64,000 nt of DNA from Neostapfia colusana (Eukaryota; Streptophyta; Magnoliopsida; Poales; Poaceae): assembly GCA_030760725.1 (NCBI GenBank), contig JASWHV010000012.1, positions 19,172,368 through 19,236,367 of the forward strand. Reading direction: 5' to 3'. The position numbers and the translations under genes are program-made. The stretch's first letter is position 1; every line of letters begins with the position of its first letter. Of this stretch, positions 22,459-34,790 are shown in pieces. The notes under the pieces are model-generated. The model was not told the DNA's origin and made no database searches. It saw only the letters and a list, made by a program, of their open reading frames with translations.

Positions 22459-23277
22459 GCGGTCGTCGAGGATGTCACTGCTTACCCTCATCACCATCTC
22501 CTTCAGCATCTTGACGGACGGGTCAGAGTCCAAGCCCGTCTCCAGCCTGGTGCAGTCATGCACACCAGTGTAGTATCACGCCGGACGGTTGCGCTGCTGC
22601 AGAGGCGCAAGGCGGTGTGACAGGAAGTCCGCCAACACCATCAGGGACGTCAGCCCCTGCTCCGCCAGGAACTGGATCTGCTCCAGGACTGGCATGTACT
22701 CCGGCTCCAGCTCCGGGCACTCCTCCCAGAAGCGGAATCCGGTGCATGGGGCCTCGGTCAGCAGCTTAAGATGATCGTGCTCATCAGTCTTCACGATCAC
22801 CTAGTCCTCCCTCTAGCTCTCCCACCTCGAGGCACTGAAGGGTTGAAGGTACATGGAGACCTTCGGATCCTTGTTGCGGTGCTGGAAGTAGTATGCTCCC
22901 AGCTGGTTCTTCGAGCCGCGCCCGGTCGCCCGCAGCAAGAAAAAGTGATGAAAGAGCGCCACTGAGGCGCGGACCCCCACGAACATCTCGTAGAGGTGCA
23001 CGAAGACAGCAGCCAAAGCGAAAGAGTTCGAGGAAAGGTGATGGAGCTGGAGACCATAAGTCTCCAGGAGAGTCACGAAGAAGGAAGAAATCGGGGGGAC
23101 AAACCCGGCCAAGGCATAGGCGAGGAAGAGGACAGTCTCTCCTCTCCCTAGACGCAGGGGAAGAGATCCCCGCCGAAGGCAAAGCTTCTGCTCCTCGGAG
23201 TGCCATCCAAGGAGCCTGCGCACCGGTCCAAGGTCCTTAGTCCGGGCGATGCACGGCGAGGGCAGGTTGAAAGCCAT
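22459..23277 (-). pseudogene. Antisense ORF of element B, Transposase_28-like plant protein, truncated
   Basis: Read on the minus strand from ATG 23275-23277, about 273 codons. Visible parts are LAYALAGFVPPISSFFVTLL, YGLQLHHLSSNSFALAA, HLYEMFVGVRASVALFHHFF, LGAYYF, then FWEECPELEPEYMPVLEQIQ and LADFLSHRLAPLQQR. This resembles the plant family called putative gypsy-type transposon (Pfam Transposase_28, from memory), found in Tat-like elements. Its role is unknown. Three stops interrupt one frame: TAG at 22813-22815, TAG at 22801-22803 and TGA at 22576-22578, all at positions where the family appears to have Trp. The 5' LTR of A cuts it after SDILDDR. It lies opposite to the LTR of B at 23832. 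Confidence 0.72.
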
Positions 23278-23387
23278 CGGAGGCGAAGGGGCAGGAACTT
23301 GGAAATCAAAGGAGGCTTGGGCGCACAAGGAAGGCTCGGGCGTAGGGAGATGTGTGAAGGGAAGCCTACGATGCAGAAGGGGTCCCC

Positions 23388-23393
23388 TTTAAA
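23388..23393 (-). promoter_or_regulatory. Possible TATA box of the antisense ORF
   Basis: TTTAAA in the context GGTTTAAAGGGGACC on the minus strand, about 110 bases upstream of the ATG at 23277. Position fits a plant core promoter; there is no further support. Confidence 0.35.
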
Positions 23394-23831
23394 CCTCCCA
23401 GTGGAAATTCGATCCTCCCAGAGGCAATTCGAAACGCCTCGTATGCGCCGCTCGGGGCGGACGCCCCAGGTCCAAGCCCCAGCGACAATGACAAGAGGGC
23501 CCAAGCCGTCCTGCGGAAATAGTGGACCAAGAGGTCAGTCCCTCAAGCGGACAACCCGGAGGTCTCTGACAAGGTGCTGCGACGTGCAGTAGTGGCAGCG
23601 TTGGGAACCACCGCAGTTAAAGCAACTATCAAGCAGGGGGTCACGTCCCCACGACCCTCCTCTCAGAATTAAACGTGTGGCCACGTGCCAGGGGGTGCTG
23701 TGGGCCCGTGCAGTAGGGTCGTGCTGCTCTTACAACAGCCTAAACGAGTTTCCAAGAAAGTGCGCGGGGTAGAAAAGGTGAAGGCCCCACTCCGAGATCA
23801 TTATCTCCCCCGAGGTGGGCACGGGAGCCAC
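23394..23831 (+). other. Element B 3' noncoding region
   Basis: About 440 bases between the antisense ORF and the LTR start at 23832. I see no gene. The last 20 bases before the LTR (GAGGTGGGCACGGGAGCCAC) are purine-rich but not a clean polypurine tract. Confidence 0.45.
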
Positions 23832-23929
23832 TGTCGGTACCCTCAATACCGGGTACCCCCGCACACAGGAGAAAATCGCCTAAGGACCTCGCCCCCTCTG
23901 CAAGGGTGAGCTCTGAAGGCGCCATGGGT

Positions 23930-24334
23930 CCAGCAGGGCCGGGCCTCCCCGCTCCTCAGAGGCGAGCCCCGGGCCTGCCACGTGGCCAGCAGAGCCGGAC
24001 CTCGCCCCCCTCCCCCCCCCCCCGCAGGGGGTGAGCTTCGAAGGCGCCACGGGTCCAGCAGTGCCGAGCCTCCCCTCTTCTCAGAGGCGAGCCTCGGGCC
24101 TGCCATGTGGTCAGCAGAGCCGGAACTCGCCCCCTCCACAGGGGTGAGCTCCGAAGGCGCCATGTGTCCAGCAGGGCCGGGTCTCCCCTCTCCTCAGAGG
24201 TGAGCCCCATGCCTACCACGTGGCCAGCAGAGCCGGACCTCGCCCCCTCCACAGGGGTGAGCTCCGAAGGCGCCACGTGCCCAGCAGGGCAGGGCCTCCC
24301 CTCTCCTCAGAGGCGAGCCCCGGGCCTGCCACGT
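23930..24334. repeat. Minisatellite in the element B LTR, split by T2
   Basis: About 110 bp units in inverted orientation relative to those of A, with blocks such as CCTCAGAGGCGAGCCCCGGG and GGTGAGCTCCGAAGGCGCCA. The array resumes after T2 at 39055 and ends near 39415. T2 inserted within a CCACGT site of a unit. Confidence 0.8.
24330..24334. repeat. Target site duplication of T2 (CACGT), left copy
   Basis: CACGT precedes the TG of the left T2 LTR and is repeated at 39055-39059 directly after the CA of the right LTR. Confidence 0.97.
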
Positions 24335-27300
24335 TGTGGGGACCACCCCGTGGTTCACCCACTCCAGGATCGCATAGGGTGGTGCCGTACGATGCGGCAC
24401 CCAACAGCACACCAGAAAAGAATAAAGAACAATATACAAACTTTTATTTAATATAAAACAGCGGAAGTCTTTTACAAAATATAACTATACAGCGGAAGTA
24501 ATGTACAATAGTAGTCTCTCATCCTAACTATGCAAAAGTGCAGCCATCCAGCCCGGGGACGCTACACGCTAGCAGCATGAAACCGGAGATCACGGCGGCG
24601 TGCATGGCTCCATCTCGGCCGTGTACCCTGACGGGGGCATCGCCTCATCCTCGGAACCCTCCTCATAGCTCTCACGTGCATACAGCTCAAATACTGCAAC
24701 CGTGAGCACAATGGCTCAACAAGGCTTAACCGTCTGACCTAGGCATGGAACTCTACATGCAGGGAGGTGTATGATAGGAAAAGAAATTTGCGACAAAGAC
24801 ACGCCTATAAGTTGATCCTTACTTTCAGTTTTATAGCGTCAAATTCATGTGCCTTAGGCAGCCCTCACATCGGAAGTCCACAATCAAACAAGAAACGCTT
24901 TCCTCCGATGTGGTGATGCCCAAAGCGGAAAGAAAACTTAATTAGCTCTACATCTACAGCATACATGGTTTCTAAAACATTAATATATCATCACAGCATA
25001 TTATCATTCAACTGGCTTACTTCACTTCTTACTACGTCATGAAACAGTGAACAAGCGGTACTCAAATAACCGCGAGGGACGGTGATTGCAATCAGGAGAC
25101 ACCCGGACAACACGTTGCATACACCCACTTTCAGAAGCGTGATTCCACACCCCTTCCTACTCTGTTGTATGCAACCACCTTTCAAAGGCAACCCAAACAC
25201 CGAACCGGTCCATCCGTAACGGGTAGGAGGTCCCCGCGTGGAGCGTGACTGTGCCCACCGGCAGATTTACACCTTGCTACCCTCAACCCACTCCTGTTTA
25301 CGGTTGGGTAAGCCTCGGCACCCAGGTTAACCATTTACATCGATTTTCTGCTTATGTCAGTATGCCATCCGGTACTGTTCGATACTTGTTCAGCAGGCCC
25401 GCACACGACTCGGTCCTCAATCGACACCAATAGGGCTACGCACATGAGACCTCCGCTCACTGCTTCCTATCCCCCCTGCTGGGTCTCATTTTTACCACTC
25501 TTAAGCCATTTTCTATTCTGACCAAACCGTGTGATAAACCTTACCTCGCGAGTAGATTCCAACTACTCGACTTCTACCAAGGTCCTAAGCATATTAGCGG
25601 GGCCTTGTCTACTCGTCGGCTCTGTAAGCTACCCAACCCTTCATAGGATTTAAAAGGTTGTGCAAGTGGGGTTTCAAACACCTTAACTCTAATGCAAACA
25701 TTCACCCTAGACATAAGTGATACAAATAAAGAATTTTATAAAAGGTACTTAAGTGCAAACCAGGGCTTGCCTGGCTGCGAGTCAGAGAAGAAGTGAGCTT
25801 CTGGTGGCAGGACGTCCAAAGGCTCCGGCGTATCCTCAACTTCGGTCATAGCTATGATGAAATGTAATAAAATACATGTGTAAGTATTAAAGGTTTATAG
25901 AAATTGAACTTCTATTCATAGCTACTGCTATTTAGGATCCTTAATTGGCTTTGGGAATTTTTCAGTGGATACTAGACTCTCTAAGGATGACTTGAGCCAA
26001 ATTTGGAGACATGTCATTGCATAATGTAATCTTTAAAATTCCTACAAGTACAATGCTTATCTGAATTTTGAGCCCAAATCAGGAGCTTTGACATAGCTAG
26101 AAATGGAAGATCTGATTAGGGTAAGTCTCCATGGTTCTAACAAAATTTGTTTCACCATTTTTGGAGCTACCATCAGAGAGATATGAATTTTTGAAGTTGA
26201 ACAGGAGTTCTGAAAAGTTTCTGTTTAAATTTGAATTTTTCAAATAAAGGTTGAACTTTGGAAGGTAATTTGACCTAGCAAATGAACTCCAATGAAGCTC
26301 AAATATTTACTGGAGATCTGTAATGTCATGAGGAACTTCCTGGCCAAATTTGAAGAAATTTCATAACAGAGATATTCTGGACTAAATTCCCAAAAATTTA
26401 ACTTTGATGAATCTTGGAGAAATATCCAGAGATCTTCAGATCAATTTCTTTGCATTTCTGCGGAGTACTGACTGAGAGAAATCCAACAAAATTTGTTTCA
26501 CAAATTTTGGACATCCCTACAGAGAGTTATGGAGGTATGAAGTTTGAACCAATTTTCTGGAAATCAATTCTATGATTTTTAGATAATTTATTTAATCCTG
26601 AGATAACCTACTGCTTAAGCCTATAAATAAGCTCCAAAAATCCTAAAATTTTTACTGGAGGTCAGGCACTATGAAAAGGACTAGTTGCCCAAATTTGGGA
26701 ATATTTCATAAAGAATTGCTCCTGTAATTAATCCCTAAAGGATTTAATAAAAACAATTCTACAGATATTCCTGGGCATTTTCATAGCATGCAATTTGATC
26801 CTCTGTAAAGTACTCCTCCTAAGGCTTCAGACAAAATTTGTCTCACCCTTTTTGGAGCTGTCTACACAAAGTTATGAATTTTTCAAACTGTGATAGCTCT
26901 CCGTTTAAAATCTACACAGAGACTTAACAGGGGGGCCCACTGGTCAGGTCCTTCTTCAACCTCCCGCCAGAGGCGCGCGTGCACACCAGTTCAAATCGTG
27001 GCATGGCTCGTTCTCCCTCATTTCTCCACCAAATTAGCTCCGGTTTCGCCCTACATGCTCCTGGGAACATGACGCAGCTGCCGGGCAAGGTTTCCACGCA
27101 TGAAAACGGCCGAAAACAGGCCGGCACCGGTGGGGCGGCTCGGGAGCTCGGCATCAACGCGTTCTGGTGCGTCTGAAGCTTCTCCCGGCGAGCTACCTTG
27201 CCCTAAAGCATCACCAATGATCGGGGAACATGGAACGCAGGCTAAAACTTGCAGCAAATGGCCGGAACATAGGGTTCACCGGAGGACCGACCCGTTTTTG

Positions 27301-28609
27301 CCGCCGCCGGTGATTTCTCGTCGCCCGGGGCCTGTGGTGGACGGTTTGATGTGTGCTTTGGCGTGGGAGGGCGCTAGGGTCACTAGTTTCTGTGGCTTGA
27401 ATTGTAGAACCGATGATCAACCACGTTGGACGAATTTCCAGTTTTGGTGTGGGTCGGTTCTTCACGTGTACCGGCGCCAAAACCTAAATTCCGGCGAGAC
27501 AATGATGGGGAAGGGCAAGGGGACTGTGGTAGCATGATCTACACACCTTGGCGCACCTTAGGGAGGTGCTGGACGTGCAGGAGAGGCGTTGGAGCGGCCG
27601 GAACGTGAGGAGCAGTGAGGAGCGACGTGCTCTGTGTTCTACCGGTGAAGAACGGCTCGGCACTGCGAGGGGAGCTCGGGGATGAGCTGAGGAGCGGTGG
27701 AACACGTTGAGGAGGCGCCGGCGCAGCTCCTGGGTGGCTCAACCGGTGCTAGGAGGGGCTGGAGGGCTGCTGAACCACGAGCGCAGAGAGGGGGCGCACT
27801 GTTTTTCCTTCGCTGGACGCTCGAGCACCTGAGGAAACCGGTTGGAGGCAGGGAATAGAAATTGGTTTGGGCAGCTGCTTTGGATAGCAATCACCACGCC
27901 CCAAATTCTGCCTTCAGGAGCAAGTCTCTGCAAGCTGCTCTGTGGAGGGAAGCACAGCTCGGTGGCAGCTCGGTGATCAACCGAAGGGAAAACAGAGATG
28001 AAAAAGGAAACTGTGTGGCTGACATGTGGGTCCCACCACCTCAGATTTTTATTCAATTTCCACAGATATTTCTCCCCCAGCTACTCAACAATTAAGGCTA
28101 TACTTCATCCCAAAGTTAAGTTTCAATTTGCAGAATTCAAATGGTTTGAATTCTGGTGTAGAATTTGAATGTGGTTTGATCATTTGAATTTGAAAATGAG
28201 TTTGAATTCTCCACTTTGTATTGCCTCAAAAATATAGCAAACCAGTTCCAAAATTTCCAATTTTTGGCATGGCTGCTCATTCAAAGATGGAGAACACATT
28301 TGTGAAACCCAATTTTCAAACTGAGGGAATTGGAATTTGAAACTGGATTTGAAATTCAGATTAGAGGGCTGTTCCTTTTAATTCCAAATAAATATTGAAA
28401 CTCCTCCAAATGAGCTGAAATTTGGAAGGGTGAATATTTGGACTATGAAGATCCAAGCTGTGCATTTAGATCCCCATGTTTGGAAGTTTTGGGAAGTCTA
28501 AACCCTCACTTTGAACTTACCCCATTATAATTCAAAGTTTTAATTCTCCTCATTTTTCATAAGTGCACATGAGCAGAATTTTCTTGCTACCACTTTTGGG
28601 GATTTTACA
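24335..28609 (-). repeat. T2 3' LTR (4275 bp)
   Basis: Starts TGTGGGGACCACCCCGTGG and ends GGGGATTTTACA. Pairs with 34791-39054. No coding region supported; the open frames near 26890-28090 occur in both copies and match nothing I recognise. Confidence 0.96.
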
Positions 28610-28622
28610 TCCCTCCCCCCTT
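28610..28622 (-). other. T2 polypurine tract
   Basis: AAGGGGGGAGGGA on the minus strand, adjoining the 3' LTR and identical to that of T1. Confidence 0.92.
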
Positions 28623-28627
28623 AAAAA

Positions 28628-28646
28628 GAATCTCGTCCCGAGATTC
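28628..28646. repeat. Short inverted repeat beside the T2 polypurine tract
   Basis: GAATCTCG, three bases, CGAGATTC: a perfect 8-base stem between the stop codon and the polypurine tract. T1 has the same site at 5916-5932 with a 6-base stem after one C-to-T change. Confidence 0.75.
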
Positions 28647-28673
28647 CAAAGGAAAAGTAAAGTGGGGAAAACC

Positions 28674-31600
28674 TTACCGGGTATATGATGATAGCAAGTC
28701 CGGATAATACGCTTGTAGATAATCCTCGCTTTCCCATGTCGCCTCATCAGCGGTATGGTTACTCCACAAGACCTTGTAGAACCATAAGGTCCGGTTTCTT
28801 GTGGCACGAGTCTTTTCATCGATGATCCGGATTGGATACTCCGTGTACGTGAGGTCCGGTTGAAGAACTTCTATGTCTTCAGTGCGGATTTCAGCTGAGT
28901 GTTTGAGGCATTTCCTCAGCTGAGAGATGTGGAAGACGTTGTGAATGCCTGCGATCGACGCCAGTAAATCTAGGCGATAGGCCATGGGTCCGCATTTTTC
29001 AATAATGATGAACAGACCAATGAACCGCGGCGCAAGTTTACCCTTCACTCCAAAACGGTGAACTCCTTTCATCGGAGACACACGGACATACACATGGTCC
29101 CCGATGTTGAAGTGGAGAGGACGACTTCTTTTATCCGCATAGCTTTTCTGACGAGATTGAGAAGCCTTGAGGTTGGCTTGTATCACTCGCACTCGTTCTT
29201 CAGCTTCATTCACCAGTTCAATGCCGTAGATGACTCGCTCGCCGGACTCGCACTAGTTGAGAGGTGTGCGACATTTCCGGCCGTAGAGAGCTTCATACGG
29301 CGCCATCTTGATGCTAGCTTGATAGCCATTGTTGTAAGAAAACTCCGCCAACGGCAAATGATCGTCCCAATTCTTGCCGTGGTGAATGGCACAAGCGCGT
29401 AGCATGTCTTCAAGCACTTGATTCACCCGTTCAGCTTGACCATCTGTCTGCGGGTGATACGCGGAGCTTCGGATCAGTTTGGTCCCCAATGATGCATGCA
29501 GCTGTTCCCAAAACCGAGAGACAAACAGCGCACCGCGATCTGAAATAATGGAGCGGGAAACACCGTGCAAGCATAAGATTCTTGCAATATAAAGCTCCGC
29601 ATATTGCTTGGACACGTAACTGGTATGTATGAGAATGAAATGAGCCGACTTGGTTAGTCGATCGACTATCACCCAAATCGAGTCATGTTTGTGAGACGTG
29701 AGAGGTAATCCAACTATGAAGTCCATGCTGATATCCTCCCACTTCCACGCCAGAATGTTCAACGGTTGCAGCTGTCCGGCTTTACGCATATGGTCGGCTT
29801 TCACCCGCCGACACGTATCACATTCGGATACGTACTTTGCAATTTCTCTTTTCATCCGCGTCCACCAAAACCTTGTTTTCAGATCTTGGTACATCTTGTT
29901 GCTGCCCGGATGAATAGAATACTTGGACAAATGAGCTTCGTCCAATATTTTCCTCCGAAGCTTCATGTCGTGGGGTACCACTATACGGTCTTTAAACCAT
30001 AGTGTACCGTTATCATCTCTTCGGAAGCATTTCATTTCGCCATTCTTCATCCTTCTCCGAATGTGCGACATTCCCACGTCTTTCTTCTGCGCTTCCATAA
30101 TCTCCTCTCGTATTGTAGGGACGAGAGCAAGATTATACAATGCCCCATATGGAACCAAGTACAGACTCGGCTCCTCCTCTTCAAGTGGGGTGATGGACAG
30201 ACTGTTGACATGGGATTTGCGGCTTAGGGCATCGGCAACCACGTTTGCCCTCCCGGGATGGTAGTGAATCTCGATCTCATAGTCTTTGATCAGTTCTAGC
30301 CATCTCCGTTGCCGCATATTCAACTCCTTTTGAGTGAATATATATTTTAGACTTTTGTGGTCGGTGTAGAGGTGCACTAAGTTCCCAAGCAAATAGTGCC
30401 TCCACATCTTCAAGGCCAATACCACAGCAGCGAGCTCAAGATCATGAGTCGGATAGTGCTGCTCGTGGTTACGAAGTTGACGTGAGCCATAGGCGACCAC
30501 TCTTCCTCCTTGCATCAATACACAGCCAAGCCCGATGCCAGACGCATCACAATATACATCAAAGGGCTTGGTTGTATCCGGTTGAGCTAACACCGGAGCT
30601 GTTGTAAGATGCTTCACTAATGCTTGGAAAGCTTCTTCACATGCTGAGCTCCAAACATATTTGATCCCCTTTTTCAACAGTTCAGTCATCGGCTTAGCAA
30701 GCTTGGAGAAATTTGGTATGAATCTCCGATAATATCCTGCTAACCCGAGGAAACTCCTGACTTCATGGACTGATGTGGGGGACTTCCATTTCAGCACTTG
30801 TTCAATTTTGCTTGGATCAACTGCAATGCCTTCTGCAGAAATAATGTGACCAAGGAATGGCACTTGGCTGATCCAAAACTCGCACTTGCTGAACTTAGCA
30901 TAAAGCTTATGGTCTCTTAATCGCTGAAGTACGATATGCAAGTGTTTGGCGTGTTCTTCTTCAGTCTTGGAGTAAACCAAGATGTCGTCTATGAACACCA
31001 CCACAAAATTGTCCAACTCCGGCATGAACACTGAGTTCATGAGATACATGAAGTGTGCCGGGGCGTTGGTGAGACCAAAGGACATGACGAGGTATTCATA
31101 CAACCCATATCTCGTCGAGAAGGCCGTCTTTGGGATATCCTCCGCTCGGATCTTGATTTGATGATATCCGGAGCGAAGATCCATCTTGGAAAATACACTC
31201 GCACCCACAAGTTGATCGAAGAGAATATCGATGCGGGGCAGTGGATATTTATTCTTGATGGTGACGGCGTTGAGAGGTCGGTAGTCCACACACAACCTCA
31301 AGGTTTCATCCTTCTTCTTCACAAACAGCGCCGAGCATCCCCATGGCGAGGAACTCGGTCGAATGAAACCCTTCTTCATCAAATCGTTGAGCTGCTCCTT
31401 TAGTTCAGCCAGCTCATTCGGAGCCATCTTATATGGTCTCCGTGAGATTGGTGTCGTCCCAGGTACGAGTTCAATCTTGAACTCGACATCTCTTTCGGGT
31501 GGCATGCCTGGAAGATCATCCGGAAAGACATCCGGGTATTCACGGACCACACGAATATCCTCAAGTTTTGTGGCTTCCGTGTTATATGTGGCTGGGGTTT

Positions 31601-33212
31601 CTTGAACCAAACGGTCAAGAATAAGAACATGTGGTTCATGAAGTGGAGAGTTTAAACGAACCACACGTGGAATGATGTCAAGAACAGCACCATGGCGATG
31701 TAGCCATGACATTCCTAAAATGACATCAAGTTTTTGACTCTCTAACATGATTAGAGAAGTCGGATATAGATTCCCACCCAACTGTAATGGTGCTCTATAG
31801 ACCATTCTATCAGCTGTTATTTTCCCACCCGGAGAACATATCAAATATGAATTATTTGTGGGAATGATAGGCAGTTGATATTTAATAACATAAGACTGAC
31901 TTATGAAATTATGGGTGGCACCGGAGTCAAAAAGTATGACTACGGGATGATCCAGGTAAGAGAACGTACCCGCGAGGACGGGTTCGCCTTCCGGTACGTC
32001 TTCGATAGCTAAGTGGTGGATGTTGCCGGGTTTTGGTGCTGGTTTCTTGGGCTGATTGCGGGGCTGATTAGCACCCTGATATGGTGCTGCACCCCTGCCC
32101 TGTCGCGGCTCGGGGCAGTCCCTCGAAATGTGCCCGACACGGCCACACGTATAGCACGTGTAAGGTGTCGGGGTCCCGCCGACTTGAGGACGGAATCCCG
32201 GTGCACGCTGTTGAAACTGGGGCACACGCGGGACCATCCTTTGCTGCTGCTGTTGCTGTGGTGGATACGTCGGTCGAAAGCCCGGCGCATTATATTGCCG
32301 ACCGCGAAACTGAGGCGGTCGCGTCGGTGGCTGCCATCTCTGACCGGATGGTGAACGATATACCACGCGGTATTTCTGTGGCGTTCCACCACTGCTGCTC
32401 GTCAGCGCGCTGCGTTTCCTCTTGTCAGAACCGCGCTCGCGCTGAGCATTCTCCTGTAGAATCGCGGCATTAACTAGGTCGTTGAATGTGCCGCGATTGC
32501 TCTGGGCGAGATGGACCTTCATCTTGGAGTTCAGGCCCCGGAAGAACGCATTGTGCTTGTTGTCTTCCGTGCCCACAAATCCTGGCGCATACTGCGCCAG
32601 CCGGTTGAATAACCTGGAGTACTCATGAGCACTCCTCTCGCCTTGTCGTAGCGCCAGGAACTCCTGGAGCTTCATTTCCATCACACCGGGAGGTATGTGA
32701 TAGGCGCGGAACGCCTCCCGGAACTCCGTCCATGTGACGGCATGGCCAGCCGGTAAGGAGGCGGTGTAGTTCGCCCACCAGGTACCGGCTTCTCCTTGAA
32801 GCTGTTGCGCTGCGTACAGCGCCTTCTGATGTTCGGTGCATCGTAGCAGCCCGAACTTTGCCTCCAGAGTGCGGATAAAGCTGTCCGCCTCCAAAGGTTC
32901 TTCGGCCTCCGTGAAGACCGGTGGATGGGTCGCCATGAATTCTGAATACGAGCTTTGTTGGGGCTGGCGTTGCCCATTGTCTTGGCGTCCTCCCTGATGG
33001 GACGCATTCTGCTTCACCAACATCTGCAGTAACTCGGTTTGCTCGTCGCGCGAGCCGAGCACTGCGGCGAGAACCTCCGCAAGATTCCTTGGAAGTTCTG
33101 GTGGTGGAGGAGGTGGTTGCTGCTGCGTCGTGGTCTGCTCCGGAGGTGGAGACTCATCACCACGAACTTGACTCGGACCTCCCTCCTCTTGCGTTGAACG
33201 TGTCCGCACCAT
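28674..33212 (-). pseudogene. T2 gag-pol polyprotein with one stop codon
   Basis: One frame of 1513 codons from ATG 33210-33212 to the end at 28674, broken only by a TAG at 29253-29255 (about codon 1320) where T1 has TGG. Domains with rough residue positions: proline/glutamine-rich gag N-terminus (1-60), capsid (90-260), zinc knuckle [15 protein letters not shown] (350), protease [13 protein letters not shown] (425), RT (600-790, active site [12 protein letters not shown] at about 740), RNase H ([13 protein letters not shown] at 890), integrase zinc region (CDTC at 1130), catalytic Asp in MDFIVGLP (1167) and SDRGALF (1225), Glu in QAERVNQV (1260), SH3-like and chromodomain-like tail. The TAG falls after the integrase core, so the truncated product would lack only the C-terminal targeting part. 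Confidence 0.95.
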
Positions 33213-34774
33213 TCTGCATTCATACCATTCAAACGATCAGCACAAGTGGGTTTAGCTCATCCAGTCTATACAATAGTAATACGAGAATGGGATAAACAAT
33301 GCGCATAACAATCACACATATGGATAAAGTATAAACTTTATGCACCATATACATCCCTGGACCGTGTCATACGATCGAGTTACAAAGTATTGAACTTTAT
33401 GGGTTAAAAGTTCATTTCGACCATCGAGGTCACCACGGGATGTTAAGTGTGTTAGCATGCGCAATTCCTCGCTATTGTATTCGACCCAAACATGTACTAA
33501 CTCGAAGTGATGTGTCAAATGCATAAACCCTTCGACTCCGACTCGCTGTTTTACAACAGCCACTGGACGTCGAACGGTGAAACTAGGTGTTTTGGTCAAA
33601 ATACGGAAAATTCCAGAGAGCATTTGGTCTGCCCTGTTTCTGGACAGTACCTACTCATCTGAGATTTTCATCCCTTTGGAGGGAGATTTTGTTCTGGAGC
33701 TCTACAGAAAAGTTGTAGAGGACTTCTAATCCTTTCCAGAATGGTATCCCACACCTCCATTGGTTCAACCAATCTTAAGTTATGCCCTGTTCAAGTTCAG
33801 AAAAATTTCTGCCAAAAACAGGGGAGATTGTTCCTAAGCTTTTGAGATTGAACCTATACTCCCAATTGACTCTTAGTTCAATATAGGAGTTTACTAACCC
33901 CTAAATGAATTTCTATACTTCATTGTGATTCTTTTCTTTGAAAATAAACTTTTATGCAGTCGGTACTACGTTTCCTCACCAAAGAAAAATCCTAAACCGG
34001 TATTCCGGCATATACGTGTCACATGGTGGAACTAAAGACGTCACTCACAAACGGTTTCTACACGTCATGCACTAACGTGATCAATGTACCTGCAGAAGAA
34101 CACACAATAATGGTGCACACAAAGGTTTTTACATTACAGGCAGTTCCATATCATATTAAAAACATACGGTCCGTATCATTGCCATACGGATCGTCCTTGA
34201 GTCAAGCCACGCCTCAAGGTACATGGTCGTGTTTTCACACCACACGACGGGGAACCCGAGTAGAGCGCGAACGGGTCGTCACGGTTGGGAATTTTTATCA
34301 ACCCAACGGATACCACCTACTGCCTCATGACCGTTGAGGCACGCCGATGGCGAGCGCTGCGTATGGCCCTTTGAATATTGAACGTTCAAGAGTTGCATAC
34401 TATCGTGTTGCTTACCACACGATGGGGTATTCTCACTTTTGCCTAAAGCACGCTGGAGATCAGCGTTTTCATATGCTCTCAGAACCATAGAGAGGTCCAG
34501 AGACTCATATTCACTACCGTGCCAAGCCACGGTATATCATTCCATACTATTACTCGTATGGCGAGTTACCGCAATTGATCCGCCTGCGGTGGCGTACCTT
34601 ACCTCTTACCTGACGTCGGAGCGTCGTTACAGAATGTATAACACATAAGTTAGCTTTTCCACTTTAGTAACTACTACTATCATAGACCTTATGCGGGCTT
34701 AAAGACTAATCCTCACTCGACTACTTCTAAGTTTTCAAAATTAGGCTCTTCTCTAGCGTGCTATTCCCAATGCG
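33213..34774 (-). other. T2 untranslated leader
   Basis: 1.56 kb with no coding region I can support. The part from about 33960 on is similar to the T1 leader. Confidence 0.75.
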
Positions 34775-34786
34775 GCTCTGATACCA
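34775..34786 (-). other. T2 primer binding site, tRNA-iMet type
   Basis: TGGTATCAGAGC on the minus strand, four bases from the 5' LTR. Confidence 0.94.
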
Positions 34787-34790
34787 CGTC

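Larger units (their letters stand above)
23832..24334 (+). repeat. Element B 3' LTR, left part
   Basis: Starts TGTCGGTACCCTCAATACCGGG, the reverse complement of the end of the LTR of A, so this LTR lies in the opposite orientation. It is cut at 24334 by T2 and continues at 39060-40081. It includes minisatellite units with CCACGTGG or variants and a C-rich run near 24005-24025. The bases left (GCCAC) and right of the whole LTR (ATCGG after 40081) do not match, so it is not a solo LTR. I read it as the 3' LTR of plus-oriented Tat element B, whose 5' part lies left of the window. Confidence 0.8.

Noticed and set aside
26890..28095. Overlapping open frames in the T2 LTRs (also 37335-38540)
   Set aside because: Both strands are open because of base composition; no conserved motif and no coding support.
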